DNA of 64,000 nt from Stentor coeruleus (taxonomy: Eukaryota; Ciliophora; Heterotrichea; Heterotrichida; Stentoridae). Shown piece after piece: positions 29,632-39,720 of this stretch; the stretch's first letter is position 1, and each line of letters opens with the position of its first letter. Both the position numbers and the translations under genes were made by a program. The DNA lies in contig MPUH01000177.1 in assembly GCA_001970955.1 (NCBI GenBank), positions 1 to 64,000 of the forward strand, written 5' to 3'. The notes below the pieces were generated by a model. That model saw only the letters and a program-made list of their open reading frames with translations, searched no databases and was not told where the DNA came from.

Positions 29632-30276
29632 ATGGAAAGAAAAGAAGGAGAGTCAGACTATTCGTTTAAAATTGTAATAGTCGGGGATTCTGGTGTAGGG
29701 AAAACTAATCTCCTCACACGGTTTACCAGAGATCAATTTTCACTGAATCTTCGTAATACTGTTGGTTTTAACAGTGATCAAAAAACTTTGATTGTTGATG
29801 GAAAAGCTATTAGAGCTGAAATCTGGGATACTGCTGGTCAAGAAAGATACCGGTCTATGTCTCCAAATTTTTACAGAGGTGCTGTTGGTGCCTTAATAGT
29901 TTATGATATAACAAATCTTGAAAGTTTCAATAATTTACCCAAGTGGATAAAAGAACTTAAGACTCATGCAGAAGGAATTGTCGCAACTTTGATTATTGGT
30001 AATAAATCTGATAAAGAAGATAGAAACGTTACTATTGAAATGGCTAATGCGTTTGCTAGTAGAAATCATTATGGATTGATTGAGACTTCTGCTATGGATT
30101 CCAGCAATGTTGGGGAGGCTTTTAACACTATTTTAAGAGAAATTGTCAAAACCATAATAAACTCCCCTGATAATGTATGTGAAAAAAATTCTTACACAGG
30201 AAATACTAAGAAGATTGACAAGGTGCCAAGGGACTCAATCCATAGCAATAAAAACTGTGTATGCTGTGGAGGATAG
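29632..30276 (+). CDS. Rab GTPase, Rab11-like
   Basis: 214 residues. G1 GDSGVGKT, G3 WDTAGQERYR, G4 NKSD and G5 ETSAMD are intact, so it should bind and hydrolyse GTP. The stretch YRGAVGALIVYDI and ETSAMDSSNVGEAFNTIL favour the Rab11 group, which governs recycling-endosome and exocytic traffic. The end is CVCCGG, a double-Cys geranylgeranylation site with two trailing Gly. The effector loop reads TVGFNS instead of the usual VGVEF, so effectors may differ. Single exon, stop TAG. Confidence 0.93.
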   Translation: MERKEGESDYSFKIVIVGDSGVGKTNLLTRFTRDQFSLNLRNTVGFNSDQKTLIVDGKAIRAEIWDTAGQERYRSMSPNFYRGAVGALIVYDITNLESFNNLPKWIKELKTHAEGIVATLIIGNKSDKEDRNVTIEMANAFASRNHYGLIETSAMDSSNVGEAFNTILREIVKTIINSPDNVCEKNSYTGNTKKIDKVPRDSIHSNKNCVCCGG

Positions 30277-30443
30277 AGTAATAGGAATAATTGGATATGA
30301 TCTTAATGCTAAATTAATTTCTCTTAATTAGGATTATTTTTACAAAAACTATAAAAATTAATCCAGCTAATCATTCAAAATTGATATTTCAGAAAGTATT
30401 GCACTTGATTTTTTTCTAGGAACTGAGTTTTGTATATATAAAT

Positions 30444-31377
30444 ATGGTAAAAGTTGAAGGTTATTTTATTTGTTTTTTGGTATCTTTTATGTAGACTTGG
30501 GTTCTAATAGCATTCGCAGACTTGGTGATTACTTCAAACTGTATCTATGGATCGCTGAAAATTCCATCTTTTGCTCTTGGATTATCTGAAATTGGGTTCT
30601 CGCTATTTTCTCTATTTCAAATAATTGTATTTCTCGCTTTTTTAAGTCATTTAAGATCAGCATTTACAGACCCTGGCAAAACTCCAAGTGTCCCATTAGA
30701 AAATATCTTAGAAGAAGAGCCAAGATATTGCGAAATTTGTAACCAATATAAGCCCAGCAGAACCCATCACTGTAAAAAGTGCAACATTTGTATACATAGA
30801 ATGGATCACCACTGCCTTTGGATTAACAACTGTGTTGGAATAAAGAACCACAAGTACTTTGTTTTGTTTCTTTTTTATATAGCTCTAAGTACATTGCTAG
30901 GAGTGGCGATAATAATCTATTGGGTGATTATAAATTTAAAGGGAGGAATAAATTTTTTTGATTGGAGTCCCTTTTTGGTTTTTGTAGCGTGCTTTGAATG
31001 CATTATTTTTGGGATTTTCACTTCAGATTTTTTAAAGGAGCAAATTTATATGCTTAAAGACAATCAAAGTACAATAGAAAAATTTAATAGAAAATTTGGT
31101 GAAGATTTTGGGACATTAGAAAACTTTAAAACTACTTTTGGTAAAAATATGTGTTGTTGGTTACTACCAGTAGCTCCTGATTTAGATGTTAATTTCAATG
31201 AACCGTTATATAATTATTCTGAGAGGGAGCTCAGAAAAAAAAATCCACTAAAACTTATGATGGTTGCCCCTGAANAATTTCAATGAACCGTTATATAATT
31301 ATTCTGAGAGGGAGCTCAGAAAAAAAAATCCACTAAAACTTATGATGGTTGCCCCTGAATATAGTAGAATTGATTAA
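30444..31377 (+). CDS. DHHC-type protein S-acyltransferase, interrupted by an assembly duplication
   Basis: The gene starts at ATG 30444 (MVKVEGYFICFL), then a 15-nt intron at 30480-30494, then TWVLIAFADLVI and onward. The Cys-rich core reads CEICNQYKPSRTHHCKKC and the active site MDHHCLWINNCVG, with two membrane helices on each side. Near the end an N at 31275 is followed by an exact 84-bp copy of the preceding bases. With the copy and the N removed the frame closes as VAPEYSRID and TAA at 31375-31377, 277 residues, a normal length. As printed the frame is broken by this artefact only. Confidence 0.9.
30480..30494 (+). other. 15-nt intron in the second DHHC gene
   Basis: Sequence GTATCTTTTATGTAG, with an in-frame TAG. 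Splicing joins an initiator ATG and the first membrane helix to the rest of the protein. Confidence 0.85.
31191..31359. repeat. 84-bp exact duplication flanking a single N (scaffold join)
   Basis: Bases 31191-31274 and 31276-31359 are identical, separated by N at 31275. It sits inside the DHHC coding region and restores a perfect frame when collapsed, so it is an unmerged contig overlap. Confidence 0.92.
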
Positions 31378-31605
31378 TATAATTTAATTAAACCCACTAT
31401 ATTTGGTTATTAATGCAAAGTACTATGATAGAGGAATGAGATTTTAATGTAAGCGATGTGTTTCAAATTTAATTTTACTTGGCATTAAATTATGATAGTT
31501 AATTATTTTAACATTAGTATTTAAAGTCTTAAATAATCATTGAAATTATTGTTAACACATTATTAGTATTACTTATTAATTAGGTCTGGCTTATTGACAA
31601 AACTA

Positions 31606-31739
31606 TTTATTTTTTGTTCAGTTTTTATTTTATAATAAATATATTTTAAGTTGGTAAGCAAAGCATCACTTGTTTATTTTTTGTTCAGTTTTTATTTTAT
31701 AATAAATATATTTTAAGTTGGTAAGCAAAGCATCACTTG
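31606..31739. repeat. 67-bp tandem duplication, two exact copies
   Basis: Copy 1 is 31606-31672 and copy 2 31673-31739, with no N between. It could be a recent tandem duplication or another assembly overlap; it lies only 250 bp from the N-marked join. Confidence 0.85.
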
Positions 31740-32032
31740 TTTAATACTCAAACCAATTCATTAAATAATTACCTAGTTATCTATGCATTTTTATTTAATT
31801 TTCATATAACTGGAAATTGATTTCTGCCTCCTTCTAAAATTTAAAATTATGAGCATTTCAAAGTAGGGATCTAAATTAAGACATTTAAAAGAATCTTGAG
31901 GATGTGGATTGGATGCTTAGATTTGTATTTCTGTATATTCCAAACGATTTCTATTAGAATTTTCTGTAGTTTCATAAGCCATATATGAATAGAATATAAA
32001 CAATTTTATAAAGATATTAAAATTTTATAAAT

Positions 32033-32324
32033 GGATAATATCTATATGTATCTAAATATAAATGGTATATAAGATAATAATGGCAAAGTATTCAGATATG
32101 AACGATATATGAATTATATATAAATGGATAATGAGCATAGGTATCTAGATATTAAAGATTTATAAACGGATAATAGCCAGAGATATTTGGATATAAATAA
32201 TATATAAACAGTATATAAATTGTATAAACTGATAACAGTCAGAGATTTCAGGATATAGAATCGTGCATAACAGAAAATAGCCAGAGATATCTGGATATGA
32301 GCAATATGTGGACAATATATAAAC
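32033..32324. repeat. Degenerate minisatellite, period about 42 bp
   Basis: About six diverged units share a core near GATAATAGCCAGAGATAT followed by TGGATATAAATAATATATAAAC. The best-preserved units start near 32127, 32169 and 32270. Divergence between units shows it is old rather than an artefact. Function unknown. Confidence 0.7.
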
Positions 32325-32807
32325 AATTTTATAAAATATGAATAATATATAACTAATATATGATTGCTATATAATGATATACAACCAGATTATGTCTAGA
32401 GAATTTTAAACAATATTGAAAAAAATTCTATATTTTTCATCGCTGGTAAACCTATATCTCTACTAAAATTCTATTTAATTACCACTTATCAATTGCATAC
32501 TTCAAAAATCTTACAACATGAATTTGGCACAATAATAGAAAATTATAATGACTATTTAGCAAGGTAACAATGATAAAAATAGTATTTTGATTTATACTAA
32601 TAGCATTCTTTATTTATATTGCAATTTTAATATAATAGATTGACTCATATTTAATGATAGTCATCGCTATGCAGTTTATTAACTAAGGAAAAAATTTAAA
32701 ATAAATTCTTTAACTTCACTTACTTTCACCAAATATAGTAAGTTGAAATCTTGTAAAACATAAATAATTAAGCCACAACAGAAGAAAAGTAATCAAATAT
32801 AAAAAAC

Positions 32808-34055
32808 ATGAGAGGTTCATATTTAGATGTCCAGGCCTTGACCTGGGAAAAAGCTACTCACGGACTTTTCGACTATGAAGCTAAGCAAATCCAGAAATCC
32901 AACTTCAAAGTTAACAGCACTTGTCTTCTTTGCCGACAGAACTCAGATTGTTACATCACTACTGAAGAAAAAAAGGAAGAATCAACCCCACTTATAAAAT
33001 TCGAACAAAGATCTTCTGATTTTCAAGTGCAGCTCATGGCAGAAGAGGCCAGCGAGAAAATGTGGCTTGTTGTCAAAGGAATTAAAGGGAAAAATAGTAA
33101 CGGGTACAAACTAAATGAAGGGGACTGGATAAAATTAGGCAGAGTTCGTCTGCGAGTTCAAAAAATTTCGCTACACCCAGAAACTTTATCTCGAAGTTCA
33201 ATGCCTGATTTCTTCAACCACTTTGATAATGAAGAAGTGGATTACAAACAAGAAACAAGCAACGCTGGAGAAACCACTGATAGCGCTCCTTGTAGAATCT
33301 GCTTGTCTGAGTCTAGCAGCCCAGACGATCCTCTTATTTGCCCATGTAAATGTGCTGGGACTATGAAATATGTCCATCTGAACTGCTTAAAAGAATGGAT
33401 TAAAAGCAAGCTAAACTCAAGAGTCACTGAAAAAGGTATGTCAGTCTATATGAAAGACCTTTCATGTGAACTATGCAACTCTTCATTACCATCTTTTGTC
33501 CACTACCAAAACCAACAAATAAGTCTGATAAGTCTAAATTATCCATCAAAAAGCTTTATAATGCTTGAAGAGTTTCGGCCGGAAAAAATGCAAAAACAAG
33601 GATTGCATGTTATTTCACTAGATGATGGTCAGTCTGGAAATCTTGGTAGAGGGCATGACTGTGATATTAAAATATCTGATATTTCAGTTAGTAGAAAGCA
33701 CTGCAAAGTAAAATTCTGTGGGAATGAGTTTTATTTAGAAGATACTAAAAGCAAGTTTGGAACACTTATTAAACTCAGCAATAGCATAAATATTAAAGAC
33801 AATACTGATATTACAATTCAAGTGAGTCGAACTGTAATACATATTGTGCACAAGCAACCTTGGAGTTTTAAAAATAAGTGCTGTTGCAAAAGTAATAAAG
33901 TGGCTATTGATGAAATTTCTTGTTTTACTCAGTCTGAGTTCGCAAATAATTATAATGAAGGCTTGAGCAATAGAGTTACAATAAATCTACCGATTCGCGA
34001 AATACAGCATATTGATAGTGTTATTGAAGAAAACCCTGAAGAAGAATTATGTTAA
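32808..34055 (+). CDS. RING-CH (MARCH-like) and FHA-domain protein, probable E3 ubiquitin ligase
   Basis: 415 residues. An N-terminal part (about 50-120) looks like half of an FHA-type beta fold. A RING-CH domain follows (about 160-230): CRICLSESSSPDDPLICPCKC, HLNCLKEWI and CELC, the C4HC3 pattern with the Trp typical of RINGv. A FHA domain follows (about 270-345) with LGRGHDCDIKI and ISVSRKHC. There is no membrane segment, unlike most animal MARCH ligases. FHA domains read phospho-threonine, so substrate choice by phosphorylation is a reasonable inference. The C-terminal part has a CCCKSNK cluster. Stop TAA. Confidence 0.9.
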   Translation: MRGSYLDVQALTWEKATHGLFDYEAKQIQKSNFKVNSTCLLCRQNSDCYITTEEKKEESTPLIKFEQRSSDFQVQLMAEEASEKMWLVVKGIKGKNSNGYKLNEGDWIKLGRVRLRVQKISLHPETLSRSSMPDFFNHFDNEEVDYKQETSNAGETTDSAPCRICLSESSSPDDPLICPCKCAGTMKYVHLNCLKEWIKSKLNSRVTEKGMSVYMKDLSCELCNSSLPSFVHYQNQQISLISLNYPSKSFIMLEEFRPEKMQKQGLHVISLDDGQSGNLGRGHDCDIKISDISVSRKHCKVKFCGNEFYLEDTKSKFGTLIKLSNSINIKDNTDITIQVSRTVIHIVHKQPWSFKNKCCCKSNKVAIDEISCFTQSEFANNYNEGLSNRVTINLPIREIQHIDSVIEENPEEELC

Positions 34056-35128
34056 CGTATAAATATTTTGTCTAAATATTCTTTTGTTGAGATAGATTTC
34101 TTTGTGGAATTTAACGATAAGCATTTGTGTTATCTTAAAAAATGAGAGAAATTATTTTTATTAATCATTTTAGAAGTTTTCCTCCCACACTTAACTAATA
34201 AATTTAACGATATCATGATTATTATTATAAGAATCTGAATCAATTTTTCAAACTGAATAGCAATGCTCGAGATAAGTATCAAAATATATTCCCAATCATT
34301 AAAAAAATAATCGATTAGTATCTTCAGCTTAATGAAACTCAGCAAGCACATAAAGAAATTTTAATAATAATTATTGTGTTCATTGAAACAAAATTAGAAG
34401 ATACTATGGGCTTAGAAGCTTAAGACCTTTATAAAAGTTATAAGGCTTTGGATAATCAAAGTTATAGATAAAACAAACAAACAAATTTTGATGAATCTAA
34501 GTCTTGTGATTGATATGACTGAACTTTTAACACTAATATGTGGAAAATATGGATTGCTTGAGTATATGAGAAATAATATTGAAATTTGTTGATTTATTTC
34601 GATTATTTAATAATTTGCAAAATGAACCCTCCTTAAAACAAGATTTACCCTTTTCTAGCAAGTAAATTTCTGAGATTTGAATTAAATCAAGAGATTATTT
34701 CATCTCTTATCATCTGCAGAATTTTAAAAAAATCCTTTTTAAATAGACTAATTATATCTCCACAATGAATTAATCAAAAAAATTATAAAAGCATTCTTTA
34801 TAAAAACTTCAATTTTGTTAATTACAACTCTTATGCCTACTTCAGGCTTCTCAATGATTAAATTACTGGAATCAATACTCAATAATTAATCCTACAATTT
34901 TTAATTATAATTTCTTGTTCAGTATAGAGATTTCTATTTGACTCTATCAATATATTCTCACACTATATAATTATTAACAATTATAAAAAAAATTAAAATC
35001 ATTAGAAGCAAGAACTTAAAATATTAATAGTCTGCAAAACAAGTAAATATTTATAAAACCAAACTAAAATATTAATAAATTCAAAGCAATTAAAAGATAA
35101 TAAACTTAGCATATCTAGGATAATAAGA
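34056..35128. other. Intergenic between convergent genes
   Basis: 1.07 kb, AT-rich. A minus-strand frame at 34130-34351 is Ile-rich low complexity and not convincing. No RNA gene seen. Confidence 0.55.
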
Positions 35129-35686
35129 TTAAGTTCTTTGCTTTTTAGGCAAGTTAGTTAAGTATCTGAGAACTACATCAATATTATTCTGGCTTTTAGC
35201 ACTCACACTATAGCATGCTACTGTTCTTCCTGTAATAGACTGAAGATTTAATGCTGAGATAAGTTCTTCTTCATTCAAAGCTCCATCTAAATCATTTTTA
35301 TTCCCTAGTACAAGCAAACCTATACCTTGAAGAGAAGGCCAAGACAAAAGTTTATGCAGCTGCGCACTTGCTACTTCTAAATTTCCATGATCAGCAGAGT
35401 CAACAATAAACACAATACAGTCCACATCTCTACAGTATTTTTCCCAGCTTTCACGGAACTTTGGATGCCCCCCCAAGTCCCATAATCTGAGTTGCACACG
35501 TCCTTTTCTGATATGTCTCCGATTAAATCCAATAGTAGGTATAGTATCTTCATCAAATTCTGAAGTTGCCAGAACATTGACAAATGTTGTTTTTCCTGCA
35601 CTTTGAAGCCCTATTATAGACAACTCTAGCTCTTGGTTCCAAAAAAGTGAACTAAGCCAATTTACAAGTCTAGACCAAAATCTCAT
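35129..35686 (-). CDS. ARL8: ARL8 small GTPase
   Basis: 185 residues. The N-terminal amphipathic helix (RLVNWLSSLFW), GLQSAGKTTFVNVLA, IPTIGFNRR, GNKNDLDGAL and the C-terminal region all match ARL8, which moves lysosomes and related organelles along microtubules by recruiting kinesin. N-terminal acetylation rather than myristoylation anchors the family; position 2 is Arg here, not Gly. Odd point: the switch II motif reads DLGGHPKFR, with His where ARF/ARL proteins usually have the catalytic Gln, encoded CAT. That should lower GTP hydrolysis. Only 231 bp separate its start from that of MED7, in divergent orientation. Confidence 0.95.
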   Translation of the reverse strand: MRFWSRLVNWLSSLFWNQELELSIIGLQSAGKTTFVNVLATSEFDEDTIPTIGFNRRHIRKGRVQLRLWDLGGHPKFRESWEKYCRDVDCIVFIVDSADHGNLEVASAQLHKLLSWPSLQGIGLLVLGNKNDLDGALNEEELISALNLQSITGRTVACYSVSAKSQNNIDVVLRYLTNLPKKQRT

Positions 35687-35917
35687 TTATTAATAGCATA
35701 TCAGATATAATCATAGGTATAAGATTTATGCTATACTATCATTAAGTATATAAAATAACTTATTTTTTATAGTATATACATTAGGTTAATGAAATTGCGA
35801 ATAATATGATTATAAGATATTATTAGTTATAATGCAAAAATTGAAACTATGCGAACATTATTTTGTTATGTAATTAAAGCTCACAAAGATATTTAATCTT
35901 GAAATATATTTGCAAAT

Positions 35918-36418
35918 ATGGAAAAGAATGTTTCAGCTTTCCCATCGCCTCCAGATAATTACAAACAAAAGCTTCAGCCTCCAAAACCTCCAGAAGAAGG
36001 TGAATTTTCTATGTTTGGAAGGACCTATACAGTAATAATTACATAGACAAAAGAAGTCCCTCTGAAAATTGAAACATCAAATATCCAGCTTGTTATATCA
36101 GATGCTGATCTACAAGATCCTTTGTATTTCCAGCGGTCTCTTCTTACAAAGTTGCAGCTTTCACTTATGATTGTTGCACATAAAATAATCAAAGCTTTAG
36201 CTGAGAATCCATCCCAAGCTGTACTGCTATTTCATGAATACGAGAGAATTACAATTACATTCCATCAGTTATTGTACTGGATGCGCCCATTACAAGCCAT
36301 GCATCTTGTAAAACAAAAACTTCTTCAGCAGACTGAAAATAAAGAAAAAGTTAAAAATGAACTCCTCAGTACAATGTTGGAGCTCAAACAAGAACTTGCT
36401 GATATTATTGAAAATTAA
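35918..36418 (+). CDS. MED7: Mediator complex subunit 7
   Basis: 161 residues after a 15-nt intron at 36032-36046. The N-terminus FPSPPDNYKQ...LQPPKPPEEGEFSMFG is the Pro-rich Med7 opening, which binds the Mediator middle module. The rest is two long helices: LLTKLQLSLMIVAHKIIKAL, then ERITITFHQLLYWMRPLQAMHLV, where the family reads LINEYRPHQARETL. Mediator links transcription factors to RNA polymerase II. Without the intron only the last 98 codons are open, so simple gene calling would miss the diagnostic N-terminus. Stop TAA. Confidence 0.86.
36032..36046 (+). other. 15-nt intron in MED7
   Basis: Sequence GTAATAATTACATAG with in-frame TAA and TAG. Splicing links the Pro-rich opening to the helical core. 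Confidence 0.9.
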
Positions 36419-37407
36419 TTTGGATTATTTTGATTTTGAAGTGATTTTAATTCTTTAGAAATAATATAGTAATTAAGAAGATATAGTTATTCATATCATA
36501 AAACTAAAATAATAATATGCTAGTCAATATAATTTTGCACAAAAGAGTATGATTGTATTTTCTTATTAGATTTTTACATAAAATACTGGAAAATATTGAT
36601 AATTTGGGTAAAGCTTAGTATGACTTATGCAGTAAGTCATATTTTTGGCCAAATTTTAGAATTACATAATTTTAAAATAATATTTTAGTGGATATTCAAT
36701 ATTTGATTGGAGCATTTATTATTTTAACTATAAACTCAAGATCTTTAGGTGAAGAATTTGATAACTTATTATCAAGAATCTATTGAGTACAACTTATAAA
36801 GGAATTGAGAGAATAGGACTTATAAAATTTAACCTTTTTATTTGTAAATTATATAATAGTTTAAATTGTCAGAGAGTAAGTGTAATAATATTAGAATTAT
36901 ATTTAATATTCTAGAAAAACTTAATAACACAAAGTGAATCTTGAAGTACAATATTACATTATTTCTTTATACTATTTCATTATAGCTTAACTTTAGGAAA
37001 ACTTATTTTCTAGATAATTGATTTGGAATAAATAATGCCAAGCATATTGATTTAATTTTTATTAATAAGCACTTTGCTTGTGATTGTCCAAAAGCACTTC
37101 GAAGTAATAAATAAAAAGTAGCATATTTTAATTACAGAAGGTAAATATAATTTAATAAAATAATGGTTTTTAATAGATAAGGGTTTAACTGAATTATTCA
37201 GTATTCTTTTATGTAGTTAATTTTTAATGAATTTTTAATAGCTATGCTGATAATTTTATTTAAGTCTTACTTATCCTATGATTAAAGTATAAAAAAACTA
37301 AATTTCAATGTAAAATTAGTTAAAAAGTAAAATTTAAGTATCCTCTATTCTTCATTATATAATCAACTATAAAAGCCTATGATTTAGCCTATATTAAGTC
37401 TTTCTAC
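36419..37407. other. Intergenic between convergent genes
   Basis: AT-rich, about 1 kb; no frame, repeat or structured element that I can support. Confidence 0.55.
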
Positions 37408-38229
37408 TTAATAAATGATGCATGAATTCATACACCCAGTCTTGGGCTCTGGCGTGTAAATTTTGCCTTTATGATCCAGTTCATTTTGCAAATTTTTCAT
37501 TTTATCTTGCAAGATTTTATTCTCCTTCCCTAAATTAGTGTTAAAAGTCTCTAGGTTCTTAAATTGGGTCTGCAAATTTTTGTGCTCATTTTCAAGATTG
37601 GAATTTTGGTTCTCTAAAGCTTTATTACTTTTCTCATATTCTTTTCCCTTTTCTTCAATATCTTTCATTTCCTTAATAAATTTGGAAATAGACTGATCTT
37701 TTTCGCTTAGCTTTTTGTTCTCTTCAAATGACATGCTCATTATTCTTGATTCACGATCTTGAATTTCTGTATTAAGTTTGCTTATTTGGTCCTTATAGTG
37801 TCTTTCTTGGTTACGTGAATCTTCTTTAATTTTTTCTAATTCTTTTGTATGAAGTTCAATAGTTTCTCTTTGAATAGTTTCTATTTGATCACGGATAACT
37901 TCTTGATTTTTTTTCTCATTTTCTTCATCTACTGAAGCTTTCAAATGGGATGTATAACATTTTAAGCAAATTCTCTCAGATCCATTGCTTTCAGGGTGAA
38001 TAGCTGTTAAAGGAGAGCATGCAGCACAGCAGGCATGATAACAAAAACGACTGAATAAAAATTACCAAACGTGCTTTGATGTTTGAGATGATCCTTTTTT
38101 AGAGAAGGGAATACCACAAATTATGCAATTACTTTCAGCTTTTGAGACTTTTTTATCTATATCATCAGGTATTGTTTTTACTTTCAAAATAACTAACGAT
38201 ATATCAACTCTAGTTTCTTCTTCACCCAT
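37408..38229 (-). CDS. FYVE-like zinc-finger and coiled-coil protein with CaaX-like end
   Basis: 268 residues after a 15-nt intron at 38051-38065. Exon 1 starts MGEEETRVDISLV and opens a zinc finger: CIICGIPFSKKGSSQTSKHV, then after splicing CRFCYHACCAACS and RICLKCY. The C-x2-C, C-x2-C, C-x2-C, C-x2-C spacing is FYVE-like, but the basic RRHHCR motif is replaced by KHVCRFC, so phosphoinositide binding is uncertain. Residues about 95-255 form a coiled coil. The protein ends TGCMNSCIIY, with Cys four from the end. A membrane-associated adaptor is a fair inference. Stop TAA. Confidence 0.85.
38051..38065 (-). other. 15-nt intron in the FYVE-like gene
   Basis: Minus strand GTAATTTTTATTCAG, with an in-frame stop overlapping its start. 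It lies inside the zinc finger and splicing restores the third Cys pair. Confidence 0.88.
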
Positions 38230-38686
38230 TTATCTATTAACCATTTGAATAAAATCTGGGCAATTAACTATAATTTTATACAAATATATTCTTATTTCTA
38301 AAGACTAATACTTGATGATACAAATTATACTTTTTTAATTAATTTTTGTGAAAAGAATTGATTTTAATAATTTACCCATTAGAGTCTTGAATATTTATTT
38401 AGAAATCGAAATGGGTAACCTACAAAAATAAACTCATTAAAATTATTCAAAATTGAGATTGTTTATGCCAGAACTTAATGGAAAATAAATATATTTTAAA
38501 ATATAATAAGGATAAGAACAGCGTAATGCCAAAACATATTATCCCAATAAAGATTAGTTTGCCTATACATATATTTAAACCTATATTATCTTTATATTTT
38601 TCATTACAATTATATAATATGATTTAGATACTTCCTTAAAAAGCTAACAGCATTCTATTTAAAGAATATCAATTTATATACTAAAG
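38230..38686. other. Intergenic
   Basis: 457 bp of AT-rich sequence between two minus-strand genes, presumably the FYVE-like gene's promoter. No motif singled out. Confidence 0.55.
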
Positions 38687-39364
38687 CTAACTTAGTTTAT
38701 CTAGCGGTTCCAATGCCATTCTGTATTCATTAATAGCCTTTTCTGACTGATCAGTCTTCAGCAAGTGGTCCATAATCACAACTTTTCTACAAATATCACT
38801 GCAAACTAGTTTTGATTTAGTAGGGTAAGATCCTTTTCCTATTTTTGAAAATTCTACTGAAATGAAGTCAATTTTATTGCCCTGCTTATCACAAAAGCCA
38901 TGATTTGCACATCTGATAGCTTTAAACTTACATTCTTTTTCATGGTTTTTTATTTCCCCAAGTGCTTCAGAAACTGGGCAGCCGTGTGATTTATTTTTGC
39001 AATAAACAACAGAAGAGTTTATGATTTTTTTTAATATCGAACTTGGCTCTCTTGGTGCAGCTCTACTCCTACATATCGGGCAATTAAATTTCGGAACTGA
39101 GCTTGTCATAATAAAGAAAGGATTTTGGGGTTTACTGCAACTACAAGCACATTTTTTACAAAGAAGTATACCGCATTGTGAGCATTCGAGTGGATTTCTA
39201 ACAACACCTAGACATATTGGACACTGGAAATCTTTTCTTGGGGGCTCAGTAAACCTCTCCATATCGTATCCTTCTTTAAGATTTCCAGCCTCAGACATAT
39301 TGCACCAGTTTTGACTGATATCATCTTGCTCGGGTTCCATAACTTCAATAATTTCTTGACTCAT
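38687..39364 (-). CDS. RING and TRAF-type zinc-finger protein
   Basis: 225 residues. A RING finger spans about residues 47-100: CPICLGVV, CSQCGILLCKKC and, after an unusually Phe-rich insert, CPICRS. A TRAF/SIAH-like Cys-His region follows (CKNKSHGCPVSEALGEIKNH and CKFKAIRCANHGFC). Such proteins often act as E3 ubiquitin ligases or signalling adaptors. The MATH domain of animal TRAFs is absent. The C-terminal 50 residues carry no known domain. Stop TAG. Confidence 0.88.
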   Translation of the reverse strand: MSQEIIEVMEPEQDDISQNWCNMSEAGNLKEGYDMERFTEPPRKDFQCPICLGVVRNPLECSQCGILLCKKCACSCSKPQNPFFIMTSSVPKFNCPICRSRAAPREPSSILKKIINSSVVYCKNKSHGCPVSEALGEIKNHEKECKFKAIRCANHGFCDKQGNKIDFISVEFSKIGKGSYPTKSKLVCSDICRKVVIMDHLLKTDQSEKAINEYRMALEPLDKLS

Positions 39365-39720
39365 TGTTTATAAACTAATTATTTAAGATTCATAGAAAAC
39401 ATCTAGTTATTCACAAAGATGCTCATTAAGTATCTACACAAGGTCAGATGCTATATTTTTATGATCTTTAAAGAAAATATATCAAGTTATAAATAAAAAA
39501 GCATTATATATAAAAATGAGTTATTGCATAGAATCTTATTTCTATAAGTTTTAGCTTTATTAATAATAAGAATATAAATCATACAGATATTTATAGAAAT
39601 TGTAATAGCTGTATACAAGCTATTAACTTAAATATTATTAAATTTCTAGCAAATAGATATAAACTTATTACATCCAACCTAAGATTTCAAAATACTTAAA
39701 GTAACTAATTATCTTCAATC
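39365..39720. other. Intergenic, 356 bp
   Basis: AT-rich spacer between minus-strand genes. Nothing else seen. Confidence 0.55.

Larger units (their letters stand above)
31378..32807. other. Intergenic, repeat-containing
   Basis: 1.4 kb without a supported gene. It carries the 67-bp tandem duplication and the degenerate 42-bp minisatellite listed separately; the right 400 bp are plain AT-rich sequence before the RING-CH gene. Confidence 0.6.

Noticed and set aside
32114-32326. Minus-strand frame of 70 codons
   Set aside because: It lies within the degenerate minisatellite and reflects the repeat.
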